From NCBI GenBank assembly GCA_024734555.1, contig JANPWX010000359.1, positions 1,573,042-1,637,041 of the forward strand: DNA of 64,000 nucleotides, in the 5' to 3' direction. Below, in pieces: positions 15,070 to 27,517 of the stretch. The stretch is from Trochalopteron elliotii (lineage: Eukaryota; Chordata; Aves; Passeriformes; Leiothrichidae). Positions within the stretch are counted from its first letter, which is position 1, and the number at the start of each line of letters is the position of its first letter. The notes under the pieces are model-generated. The model ran no database searches. It had not been told where the DNA came from and was given only the letters and a program-made list of their open reading frames with translations. The position numbers and the translations under genes were made by a program.

Positions 15070-18000
15070 AATTTGCTTGAATCCTGACTTTTTTTCTGTC
15101 TAATTTGAACTTAAATTAAATTATTTGACAAAATAGGAACCCAAATTTTTCCTAATGAAGACAAGAATAAAGACGTTTCACTTTTTTCCCTCTCTACATC
15201 AAGAAACATATGATATTTTAGATATGTGTGTGCTGTGCTTCAAGACAGGTGTAATGAGTCAAGCAGTTTGATATTTTCTGCTGTTCCTCCTGCTTTAGTT
15301 TTAGGTAACTTTGTAATGACATTTCTCATGTCAGTGTCATTATTTAAATGCTCTATTCTGCTTTACTGAGCACATCACATGTGTGGCTCACAAGACCAGT
15401 TAAAATGATGCTTTCCTATCTCACATTAAAAAAAATTTGCAATAAAGTAAATTCAGAATTTTCTTTAGTAATAATCTTTGTTATTAATGTTTGGTTTTTG
15501 TGTTATGAGAGGTGCTAAAGCAAAAGGGGGTTTGTAGCCTTTGTCCCAGTCTGAAAAAAAATATCAAACACAGCTTTAAATATAAAGTTTGCACAGGCTG
15601 AAGTTTTTGTTAGAGCATACTTAAAGATAGTATATTCAAATGTATCTCTTGTGGAAAAATTTTAACCAACTAATTATCCAAATATATTGGAGTCACTTCA
15701 TCATATATGATTGAAGAATCGGTTCAGAGATTCAACATCCCTCTTGCCTGGTTTACAGGTGTAAACTTACAGTTGTTGCCCTTGATGTTGTAGGAAATGA
15801 TTAAAACTCACCTCATCTCAAAGCGTTTGGAACAAACTCAGCACTAGAGAAAACCATTAGTTTTGAAGCATATGAGTTATCTGGAATCTCTGAAGTTTTA
15901 CATTATTGATGCTTGTGTTAAATTTCAGATTGTTCTTTCAATTGTCATTGGTTTGTAGAAGCTATGGCAAAATAAGATTAACAAACAATTTTAAAATATT
16001 AAATAATGCATTAGTATTTTCAGAAGATATTACTAGTGGTAAGAAAACATTTATTAAAAAGAAAGAAAAAGTAAAACTTCCACTTTTCTAAAAGAAATCC
16101 CTAAAATACTGTGGAATATACAATTCCTAGAAATAATACAATCTCTCAGAAGAAATGGTAATTTCTAAACTTGTGTTAAAAATTTTGTTGTGCTCTTAGA
16201 AGTGTTTTGCCTTAGGAGTTGTTTTTTGTTTTTTCCCTTACAGATTTCTCAGTAAGTACTTTAGCACAACAGTTAAGCTGTAAATAAGATTGCCCAGATG
16301 AAGAAACTGTTTACACCCAAGTATAGCTCAGAAAGTTGTCAAGAAATACAAGATGGATCACATTTACTTCCTGCCCTCTGGACTTTTAGCTAATAAGCTG
16401 GATGCAAAAAGAATCACTTAGCATTTCCTTTTTTTTTTTTTTTAATAGCTATTATCTGAGGCTGTTGCCCTAACTTGCTTTGATACGAAGACAGAAAAGG
16501 GTGCAATGCAGAAAAACCTCTAATCTCTTCAATCTTGAACAGTGAATTGCATATGCACATTGATAAGCCTTTGGTGTATTGGATGTACTTACATTTAAAG
16601 CAAGGATTTATCTCCTTTTCTGTCAAAGCTTTAGCTGTTTCACAGATGCTAATGGGCAATAAATAAGCAAATACTTTTTCTGACTTTGATAACTACCGTT
16701 TGGAGTTTGTAAGACAAATGAGAATGAGAAGTTTCAAAATACTATTGATGCAAATATCTTTATCTTTCTTATCCTTGTGAAATAAATCTTCATGGAGGTG
16801 TTCTGTATGTGACTGGTGCTGCCATACTGATCTGGAAATGTGGCTAGCAACCAACTGTCTCTACAAAGCACCTGTGGAGTTAAACCACCCCCTTGCTCAT
16901 TATGAACCTTGTAAAATTATGCCGTATTCCCATATTATTGAAAATTTTATAATATTTTTGTAGCTTTAAGAATGCAGGGACAGCTGAGACTACAGCATGA
17001 GGTAATATAAAATGATTATATATTTGATTTTATTTATATGTTCTATTCAGACTGAGGACCTGGTTGAATGAAAACATTAGTTCCTAAACCATAAACTAAT
17101 TATAACCTGCAAGATCTCAGTGGAACCAGATACCCTCCAATACATATCTAGGTCACTTTGTGTTACGATTTTGCACTAAATCCTAAAAAAATTGCAGGAT
17201 CAACACTCTGCCAAAAAAATGAGAAATTCCCCAAAGATTTCATTAATTTAGGAGTCTTGACTCTACTGGCTCAAAGTGGGGGAGTGGCCAAGGTCAGACT
17301 GTTAGAAATACCATAGGTTTATTACCAGCAAAGTATGGGTTAACCAGTCTGACAGATAATCATATCAGGCTGTCCAGCTTCAAGCTACAGGAGACAGCAT
17401 AAAAGCTCTCTGCTAGTAAAATCTGGCAAATTATTATTTTTCAGACCCAGAACATTAGAACTTGGGATTTGATCAAAATTTATCCTAAAAGAATCTTTTT
17501 TGATACCCCAAAGGAATGATCCAACATGATTTTCTGTGTGCTGAACCTCTCTCTTCTCTTTGCCCTCAGTGCAGGGGGAAAAGATTGTTTCCTGTCTCTT
17601 GCATATTATGGTTAGCAGGCAGAAAAGGTTATACTTTATGCAGTCTTAGTGTAGCCTACCTAAAGAACTTCTTGGGAGAAATGCAAATCAATCTCTTTTT
17701 TTCCCCTAAAGCTATCTTGCTGTAAAACACCAACCTTAATGGTTGGCTATACTCTTTTCTGACACTGTAAAAGTTACAGGAGTAGTTCTCACTAATGTTA
17801 GTAGAAACAGGGTGCATAGCTTGAGGACAGATTATAGTCTTTGTCTTGTAGGACACAAAAATAATTGAGACTCTGTTGTCAAGACCTGAATTTTTCTTTG
17901 AGTGCTGATGTGTTTTGGCAAGACATGTCAAAAGTATATCTCATACTGAAAGACACGCATCCTGGAATATTAGATGGGAACATACAAAATACACAAGTCA

Positions 18001-18448
18001 CCAAGAAATTCATATCACTTTTGTGATCTCCAGCATAGCCCAAAAAGCCTTTTGTTCAAGTGTGTTCAGCATTTTTCAGTTGATAAAAAATGGTTATCCT
18101 TGAGAATGACATTTTTCATCTGTGCTGAGTAGTTATTACTAAAAGAGCTTAAATCACATCTCTTTAATACAATAATTAGTGATTTTTTTATTTCAAAATA
18201 AATGTAAATAAATTTTATGGACAAAAATAATACCCTTAGTTTTTTAATTTAGAAAAATACCAATATTTGTACAGTTTAAAGATCAGTGTGTATGAATGTT
18301 GTTTTTTAGTTTAAACTCCTTTTTAAATCAGTGAGTGATAAATGTTTTATACACTGTCTTTACTCATTGAAAAGAATAATGCCTTCATTTGTTTAACTCC
18401 ATGTATGTTCATCTCTTACCGCTATGTCTTTTTTTGTTTCTGTATTAG

Positions 18449-18748
<300 letters not shown>

Positions 18749-20539
18749 TAATTGTTCTCTTTTTTCAAGAGGGATTAGTTGATATGAGGCTTTTTTTCCC
18801 AGATCTGGAGACAAAAAATGAATTAATTAAAATACCTAGGTGTCTTTTACAAGTTTGTGGTGTATTTTCACCCCTGGGTATACCAATTTTTTAATTCGAT
18901 TATCTTTACTTTGTAAACAGTTGCATCTATGTTAGTTTCATGTCTAATTACTGTACTCAAATACAGTTTGCTATGGCTTTTGCTCTCTTATGGTACATAA
19001 AATTCAGTCCTTAATTTTTTAAGAGTCATAAATTTTTACTGTGGCAAAGTAAATCGTTGTTATGGTCAGCATGTTTATTTAGCGAGGAATCCTCTTACTC
19101 TTTACTTCTGGGAATTTTAGTGAAAAGATTACAGCACGACTACTAATTTTTTGTGTGTTCTAACATGTATTTCTTACAATTGTCATTTACTTTGACTTTG
19201 GTTTCAACTAATTTTTTTTTTTAGGAATGTAATGACAAAAAGCTTAATCTGTTCTGAAAATGTTTGTTCTAAAATTAGGTGATGTCAAAATCATGATGGG
19301 TTACATTTGCATTGGCTTATTTATGCTAAGACAAAGGTTTTTATTCCACTAGCCCTATTGGATTTTGTACAGTAAGGATCTAATAAGCAAAATTGCAATA
19401 AACAAATAAGCAAATGATCCCTGCCCCAAAATGCAAACACCTCCTGCCCCTCTGAGTCAGAAGGTTTAGTTTTTGAAAAAAATGTTGGCAAAGGTTTCTT
19501 AATTTTGCGGATTTTTGCCATAGAAGGCGAAGGTTTTCAGCTGTCGACTTTCCAATTCCCAGAATTTTGATCTTTCATAAACAGATGCACTCAATTTCAT
19601 TAAAAGTGAGTTATAAGCAAGTACAGAGAGATAGGATAAACTCATATGAGAAAAAAAAAGCTCAAAAAATAGAAAAACGCTAGTCAGGAAGGGTGCCATA
19701 TAAGGTATCATGTTTGATTTTATCATTTAATTCCATTTCCTTCAATGAACTCCCTTTTCATGTCATTTATTATATAAAGAACCATCAATCTAATGATGGT
19801 GTAGATGCTTTTTAAAACCTGATAGTTAATAGTTTCTAATTGTTCACTGTTTCTGTTAAAAGGTGGTTAATCTATTTCAATACATTACTATCTCAGTTTA
19901 TCCCTTACACTCAAACCAAACATCTAGCATAATGCTGTTGGCTCAATTTCTATTAATAATTTTCATTCAATTAACTGTGTTTGCTTTTTCTGTCAAAGAG
20001 AAAATTAAAAACTTGAAAACAACATTTTGCTCCCACTGGAGGGACTGATAAGCTTTCCATACTTAATTCTGGAAAAGAAAGTACTATTCAGTGATTATTT
20101 TTACAGTTAAAATGTCACAATATTAAAAATGCTTCCATAATATGATTAATAGACATCTCCTCTTGTACTATTAAACTTTTTCCCTTAATAAGACCTCTGT
20201 ACGATTCCTTGATGGGAGCACAGTGCCTTACTCTATCATATCTCCTGTCGTGACAAGACTTGGCAACTGTTAATATAAGCCTCAAGATAACAATGACTTA
20301 CCAACTGTTTCAAGAACGGGGGGAGGTGTTAATCACATTGCACTGTTTTCAGAGTTCGTGATTTAATAAGCCATTTCCTCATGTCTGTTCTCAGATTTTC
20401 ACTTCATCGACTTTCAGATGTTGCCTCAACAGAACGGTGAGAAGGGGCACCAGGGAGCCTCTCATTCCTTTGCTGCTCAGGCCCCGGCACAAAGGCCAAA
20501 CCTTTAGGGATGCTCTAAATTCTGCAAGCTATAGGTATA

Positions 20540-20569
20540 GTGCCATACATACCTACGTATGTATGGCAC
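20540..20569. repeat. 30-bp inverted repeat (13-bp arms, 4-nt loop)
   Basis: The left arm GTGCCATACATAC and the right arm GTATGTATGGCAC are perfect reverse complements separated by CTAC. The sequence can form a cruciform or, in RNA, a perfect 13-bp hairpin. No function is assigned. Confidence 0.95.
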
Positions 20570-23511
20570 ATACATGTCATACCCCAGTTGGAGGTTGATG
20601 GAGCCAGAGTGCACGTAAATGCTGTGGAGTCTTATGCTACCTTTGTATATATTTTGAAAGAAACAAAAGTTGAACTGTATGAGTTGGCTCTACTGCCTTT
20701 ATACCTTTACCTGGATTCTGCCCTACCGTTAAAATCAGGGACTCTTTGAAGATCTGAGACCACAGGCATATTCCTGCCTATCCTCAGTGCATGCCGTGAT
20801 CCCAGCTCCTTCCATCCTTGCATTCATCTGACATAAAGGATCCCTTAATTTGGGGAAATACGGTTACAAATGTTGCCATAAAAGCAGGCCATTAAGCACT
20901 AGCTATAATGATTGAATTGGTCCTTTTTGAGTAGCTATTGATAGTTGTAGAGCAAGAGTATCATTTTTTGAGGAAAAGTAACTAACCAGGTGGATGAAAA
21001 ATATTTAAAAATCTCTCTCACTACTCATTTCTTAAAATGTATCCTGTTTCTTCATTAATTAATTTTTTACATAGGAGATGATTCTTCCATCACTGGTTTG
21101 TAGCAAGTTTATTTTTTGTCAGCACTTTTCAGGACTATGCTGATTGAGTTTGTGTTAGTCTCAGATAAAATTCTGTCCCTGTCCTTTTGGCAGAAAAAGG
21201 TTAACCCAGCTAGTCTAAAACGATTAACAAAATGAAAAAATTTGATGATTTTGTATCTGTGGGCAAAGGAAAATCTATGCAGGCACAAGTATGAGTGCTG
21301 ACTCCTTATTTCGTCTTCCTAAATTTGTGACAGAAAAAGAAGCTGCCTGATGGCATTTTAGATCTTCCAATGACATATTGGGCACAATACCAGAAGAGCA
21401 GTTGGCATGACTAATGAGAAAATTCAGTGCAATAATACATGATTAATTACATCTGTGCTCAATTTTATGAAGAAATTATTTTGAAATAGGGCAGTCCTTA
21501 GGCCTTAAAATGAAACCTGTTTCCACATTAAAAAGACTATTACGATGTATGATTCACTGTCTTTATATCTGTAGCTTAACAAAAATGGTTAGAATTTAGG
21601 CAAGACTGATAACTGGCAGGGCACACATATAATTGTTCTTTTGCAATTTCTTGTTCGTAGAAATCTAAAAAAGAAATAATAATTTCACCAAGCTATAATT
21701 TAGTTGTGATATTTTAGAACATAGGCTCCCATGGGAAGATGAAGACTCTAACATGTAGGCCATAGCACATATACAATCATTATTATCCAAATGTTTGTAT
21801 GTTACTGTTAAACCTTGAAGAATCAATCATGAATAGGGATCAATTTATGTTATAAGTGCAAGAGAACCATATTTGGTTCAAACAAGCTGATGAGAGAGAA
21901 GAAAAGGAGACTTTGGGAAATGAATTACCACTGAAATAGAGGCAGTTGGTACAGTTTCATGGCAGTTAAGGAATAGCTCTAAATTAAAGTTATATGATTG
22001 TAGTAACATAAAGATGGCAATTACTTCAAATATTTTGCACTCTTCTGCCATAGATTTGCAGATATTCTTGGGCTTAAGGCCACAGACATAACTAATTCTC
22101 TGGCACTGTAGATGGAGAATGACATAAGATGAGGAAATGAAATGCAAGAAACAACCTTGTAAATATTTGTGTGCTTAAATGTCAGATCTTATTTTAACAA
22201 TGTATTTTGAAAAAATGTCATATTTTTGTTGATTTTCTTTTTTCCTTACTATGTACATGAGAAACAATGTAAAGGTTCTTGAGGAAAAACATGACATTAA
22301 ATAATGGGCTGCAAATACTGCCCTTTGAGGAGTCTCATGGGAGAATTACTTATGCACTACCAAAACTGTAGTGACGAAAAAAAACAATGGTTGTAGATTT
22401 CTTATTTTCTTCTTTACAGGTTTCCCACATACATAATTCCTGAGAGTGGAATATAATCAATGAGTTAAGTCCTTGAACAAATCAAAACCACCTGATGTTA
22501 CAGAATATATCAGTCACCGTAGATCTAGCTGTCGGTGAATGCACACCTATAAAATTTAGATTACAGATTATTATCTTTGGTAACAGAAAGATTGAGCTTC
22601 AGGATATTCTGGATTATCAAAAGGATATTGATTGAGCTGTGTTATTAGACTTGCTTTTGACAGAGCTCTTTACTGTGCTCTGGGATTGCTGTAGCAAGTA
22701 GCGTCAAGTCTGATGTTAACTTCCTAGCTGATGTGGGTATCCTGTTAACCAGGCCTTAATCCTACTCTCTCATTAATGGAGGAAAAAAAAATAAAGCTTA
22801 CTGTTAATGAAGATTATGGCTATTTAACCTTAGACAAATACATTAAAACTACTTAGATCCTAATCTGTATATTGTCTTCTCAACAGCTGAAACACAAGCC
22901 AAATATATTCCCTGCAAAACTATGGTCTGTGCACTGGTATGGATGTAGGTTGCAGGATGCTCTGGAAAGGTTGGGTCATACAGAGACTGCCCACTTTATG
23001 CTGGAACTCCTCTAAGGCCAGAGCCATATACTTCATAAACTGATGTATACTTAGGGCGCTGAGCAGATAAGGTGCTGCTTTCACTGCGTAAACTTGAAAA
23101 GCAATAATATTTTAGTTTTGGAATTTAAGAAGCAGTATTAGAATTTTAATGAAAGCGTTTTTGGACTACTACTTAGTGCAAAGAAGTAAAATATGCCCAG
23201 GTTCCTGAACACAAGGTTAAATCTCAAGAACAAATCTGAGCCTTCTTAAATTCTCTGCTTTATTGTTCTGCAAAATAGCTGCTATTTGTTATTGCCTCTT
23301 CCATGCTAAATTATAGGCTGGTTTCATCTCATACACAGTTAAATTTGGTCTGCTGTTAGCTGAAGATGAAAATCATTGTGTGCTTGGAAATATTTATTTT
23401 GTGGTTTCATACTGCAATCAAGTGATCTTTGGTCAGTTTGACAATTGTGTTTCTCTTCTAGAGCTGGGAATAATCCATTTTTCACAAACACAAATTTTTA
23501 AGCTACATCTA

Positions 23512-23559
23512 AAAGAAGACTGCATGAAAGAAGACTGCATGAAAAAAGACAACATGAAA
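23512..23559. repeat. Degenerate 15-bp tandem repeat, three units
   Basis: The unit GAAGACTGCATGAAA occurs twice in a row and then as a third diverged copy (AAAGACAACATGAAA). It lies about 280 bp before the S4 exon. Confidence 0.85.
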
Positions 23560-23832
23560 GATTTAATATTTCAAGTTTGTTGGTTTATATCAGAAATAGT
23601 AATTATGTATTTACACATCAAAATTTCACACTTTTTTTTAAAGCATCTTCATTGCTGTTCACTGCTGTCTTAAGATTTAGTCTAGTGATCTGTGCAGCTG
23701 AAGGAAGAGTGGGCAGCATTTCATAGAGCTTTAGAATTTTCTTTCTTGAAACAAGAGAGTTTTGTGATAGAAGTAAGCTGCTGACAAGCTGTTTGGGTGC
23801 TGACAAGTGGTTTTCTCTCCCTGTATTCCCAG

Positions 23833-24040
23833 GTTTCCCTTGTCCACCTCCTGAAAACAGTGCGGCTTCTGCGCCTCTTGCGCCTCCTCCAGAAGCTGGA
23901 CCGCTACTCCCAGCACAGCACAATTGTCCTCACCCTTCTCATGTCCATGTTTGCCTTGCTCGCTCACTGGATGGCCTGCATCTGGTATGTCATAGGGAAA
24001 AGGGAGATGGAACAGAATAACCCCCTCACCTGGGACATAG
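23833..24040 (+). CDS. KCNH8: KCNH8 exon (window exon 4): S4 voltage sensor and S5
   Basis: Encodes the S4 helix ([20 protein letters not shown], about 23842-23901) with arginines at every third position, beginning with R at 23863-23865, then S5 ([20 protein letters not shown] and CIWYVIG) and the start of the outer-pore turret ([14 protein letters not shown]). S4 moves in response to voltage and couples through the S4-S5 linker to the pore. The acceptor is GTATTCCCAG|GTT (phase 0) and the donor is ATAG|GTAAGT (phase 1), joining to GGT-TGG in the next exon. The exon is clearly richer in G+C than its flanks. The turret end differs from the human protein as I remember it; that region is variable in the family. 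Length 208 nt. Confidence 0.96.
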
Positions 24041-27000
24041 GTAAGTCCTTCCTTCCCACATGTACATAGATACACGTGTACATATATCCATAAATTAATG
24101 TTAATATATAAAAGTGCATGTGTAAGTCACTCAATATTTCAGGTTGTATTCAATCTCACACCATTATTTACTGCTGTTTGTAGAGAAAAGGGAGAGACTG
24201 GCACTCTCTGAATTTCAGGTCAATCTGAAAAAGAAGGTTAAAATAAAAATCAGTTGGAAAAAATAGGAAATAATTTTAGATTTTTAGGAGTGATTCAAAG
24301 TTTGGAAGTTTCAAGTACTGTATAGGAAATGGCTAGACCGACTGCATAGAATAATGGATTAGACAGTTCATCCTGGTTTTGCAAATTAGAAAAATTCATT
24401 AACAAAAACATTCCCTCAAGTGTGCTGATTATTTCTTCCTATACATTGAAACAGATAGGCCCTGAAATGTCTTCAAGTTGGAAACTCCCTTTGGAATTAT
24501 TGTTTAGAGGATCTGCAGGCTTTGATTTTTGCAGAGCAGATGAGGTGTTTATCAATGGAATGCTCAGTTTTGGTCCAATCTTTAGTTTCTACCCCAGCCT
24601 TCATTCTGATCTGAGTGTTCCATGTTAACTCTTCAGATTTTATGCTCTTAATTTTTTGTAATGAAACATCTTCTATAAACATAGTTTATCTAAAGGCGAG
24701 GCAGTTTCCCGAGAGAAAAATATTTGGTGTGGGGGAAATAATGCAAATACCTGTGACCAAAGGCTCAGTGGTATGCATTCAAACTGCAGATTGCCCTATT
24801 TTTATTGCCTTTAATTTCATTGTTTTCTCTTACCCCCTTTATTATCTGTCTAAATATCACCTAATTATGACAAATCTGAGGGAAAAATGAAAATTATATA
24901 AAGATGCTTGACCTCAGAGAAGTGAGGATGCTGGCTCAGGAAGAGAAAAAGAAAGAAGAAAGTCCAAGAAATATGTGTTTCTAGTTTTTCAATAGGTTAC
25001 TTAAAGGTTTGTGGAGTTTTCTTATTCTTCCAAGTTGATTGTTGATTTGTCTTTTCATTTGTAAACCAGGTCTGTGACCTGCTGCTGAACTCCTTACAGA
25101 GAGCAAACTTCTGACAGAAAAGACTGCAGCTCTAGGAGAGAGTATACAAAGAAAGCCCACTGTGCAAAAATTGGTCAAATACCACTAAGAGAGAAACAAA
25201 TCCAGATAATAATAATGACGATAATAATGTCTCTCTGGTGGCAAATAGCTCTGAAGGCACTTTGTCAGCTTATGTAGGCCACAAACAATAACTGCTTTCA
25301 AAGCATTCATTGCAGTCCAAATGGTGATGATGGGCTACATCCTTGCTCCCCGGGTAGGGCTGCTGGCCATGCTCCCCATGCTCCCTTTCCTGAGGCAAGA
25401 CCACATTCAGAAAACTCTCCTCATATACCCTGGGGCTCCTGGCATTTATTGCTATGAAAACATTAACCTTCACCCATCAGTTTTGTCTGTTCTTGGGCAA
25501 CAGCAGTAATAACCAAATGTCCCAGCAACCTTGTCAGAACCAATCCCAGTTTAACTGGAACGGGGACATTTCCCAGAAGTCCCATTTGTGTCTCAGTGAA
25601 GAGGGTTGTATTTGGGTTATCACACACACTGATCATCTTCCAGTGGGCTTCCCAGGCCAGAACTGTTGCTTAACAGCACCTCACCACTAACTTACCTCAA
25701 CTTGTGACAATCAGGGACATTCCTGGGACAGCTGTAGGTAGTGCATTTCCACATTGGATGGGCCAAAGCACTTAGTGGCGTGTGCTCTCAGACTTTCACC
25801 TTCTACATGGAAAAAGGGTTTTTCTATTGAGCTTACAGACAGGCATTTTTGGGGGGTTTTTCTTTCCTAAAGGTGTGAGTTTGCGTTTTTGCCTGGAAGG
25901 CTGCCCCACCACCTTCGTGGATGGTCTCTAAAATATTTAGATCCTATAAATTTATAATAAAAATTATACTGCAGTGACTCCTGTAATGCTCTTACTGATA
26001 TTAGTTCAAGAGCTCAGTTAAATAATTTATAGCTTTGGGGATTTGTTTGGATTTTTTTGTTTGTTTGGGTTTTTTTTAAAGTGAAATGGTTTTAAAATGT
26101 TAAAGTATTAGATACTGGTTTAAAGAAAAGAGCTCAGAAAATTCCAGATGTCTTTCATGTAGCTGTTGTTTTGCAAGGACCACTCCAGCACTGACAAAAC
26201 CTCTGGTTAAGCTTATGTGTCACATATATGAGCACAAAAATTTAGATTATGTAACTTTTTCAATCAGTACAAATTCTATTGCTCTCCACATGCAAACGAC
26301 TTGCTGATGAAACACAATGAAATTAAGTCTTGGTCCTCTGTGTATCTTTTGCTATTTTGGTGATTATATGTAGCCAGCCCTTCTTTGTCATTTAAGAAAA
26401 CTTCAAGTGACAAGTTCACTACACCTCATAGCATCCACACTGGGGATATTTTGAGGGGAGAATGGTAGGTGTAATTTAGAGTATGAGTGATTAAGCAAAG
26501 TAAAATTAGGTCTGGAAATCATAATAAATCATAAGTAAATAATGCACACAGGAGAAATCTTGCTTGGAGTATAATTAAGGTAGTATTGCTGTATGACACT
26601 GAGGATATTCTGTTCCCCAAAAGGAAGACCTTAAGTGAAAAATTTGTGCTGTTTTGGAGAGCATGTAAGAGATTTCTTACCACAGGCAAAGCAGTAGAAT
26701 ATGATCCTTAATAATTTCGAACCAGAACTGGAGACTCAAGTTTCCATCAATGCATCATACACAAAGTTTATTCCAGCCATTAAGAGGCTTTCTAATGGAA
26801 AACATTAAAAAATACCACGCAAAAATTATAATCCCTATACTTTTTTTTAACTAAAGGAAATGTGTCTCTTTCTTGAAAATTCTACTTTTTATTCTTCACT
26901 GGAATGTCTCAGGTGATGTCCACTTGAAAACTGAGTATGGCACCATGAGTATGAAAGCTGCAATATATGGAATAGCTGAAATATAGGAATGGGTTTATTC

Positions 27001-27465
27001 TAAGAAAGGAAAATCATGTCTGGAATTAAAAGAATGTTAATTTGCTTTTTATGTTTGCTGCTATTTTTGGGGGGAGAGGCAGAGGGGAAAAAAAGCTATT
27101 AGCTTTTGCCTACTCCATTTAGTGCTTCCTCAGAAAGTCTGTAGCACAGATTTCAAGACTGAGGTTTGCTAACACTTAAAGCAGACATTTTAAAGCTGCA
27201 GTACTGTTAACATAATACTTTGAACCTTGCTGTGCTATCAGATATGCACCATAGCCCAGATCTAGCAGCATTTGCTTCTGTGTATCTATTTCTCTAGCTA
27301 ATTCAACAAATGTGGTGCTTAATTTACAATTGAATTGGGGCAGTGGGAGTGATAACATTGTTCCTATGAAAATACCCAGAACTGAAAATGGCATTTGCTT
27401 TGTTCTTACTGGACCTAATTGTAAGCCTTTATTTCACTTTTTGTCCTTATTCAGGCAACATTCCC

Positions 27466-27517
27466 ATTGCAAATAATTTAAAAACATGGTTATTGCAAAT
27501 AATTTAAAAACATGGTT
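27466..27517. repeat. Perfect 26-bp tandem duplication
   Basis: Two identical adjacent units (27466-27491 and 27492-27517) beginning ATTGCAAATAATTTAAAAAC. Each carries an ATTGCAAAT string resembling an octamer or C/EBP-type site, probably by chance in AT-rich DNA. Confidence 0.95.

Noticed and set aside
23618..24075. Long minus-strand ORFs opposite the S4-S5 exon
   Set aside because: Shadows of the GC-rich coding exon on the other strand.
25300..25760. GC-richer patch that looked like a possible LTR or exon
   Set aside because: No poly(A) signal with LTR-like ends, no splice-bounded frame and no recognised protein.
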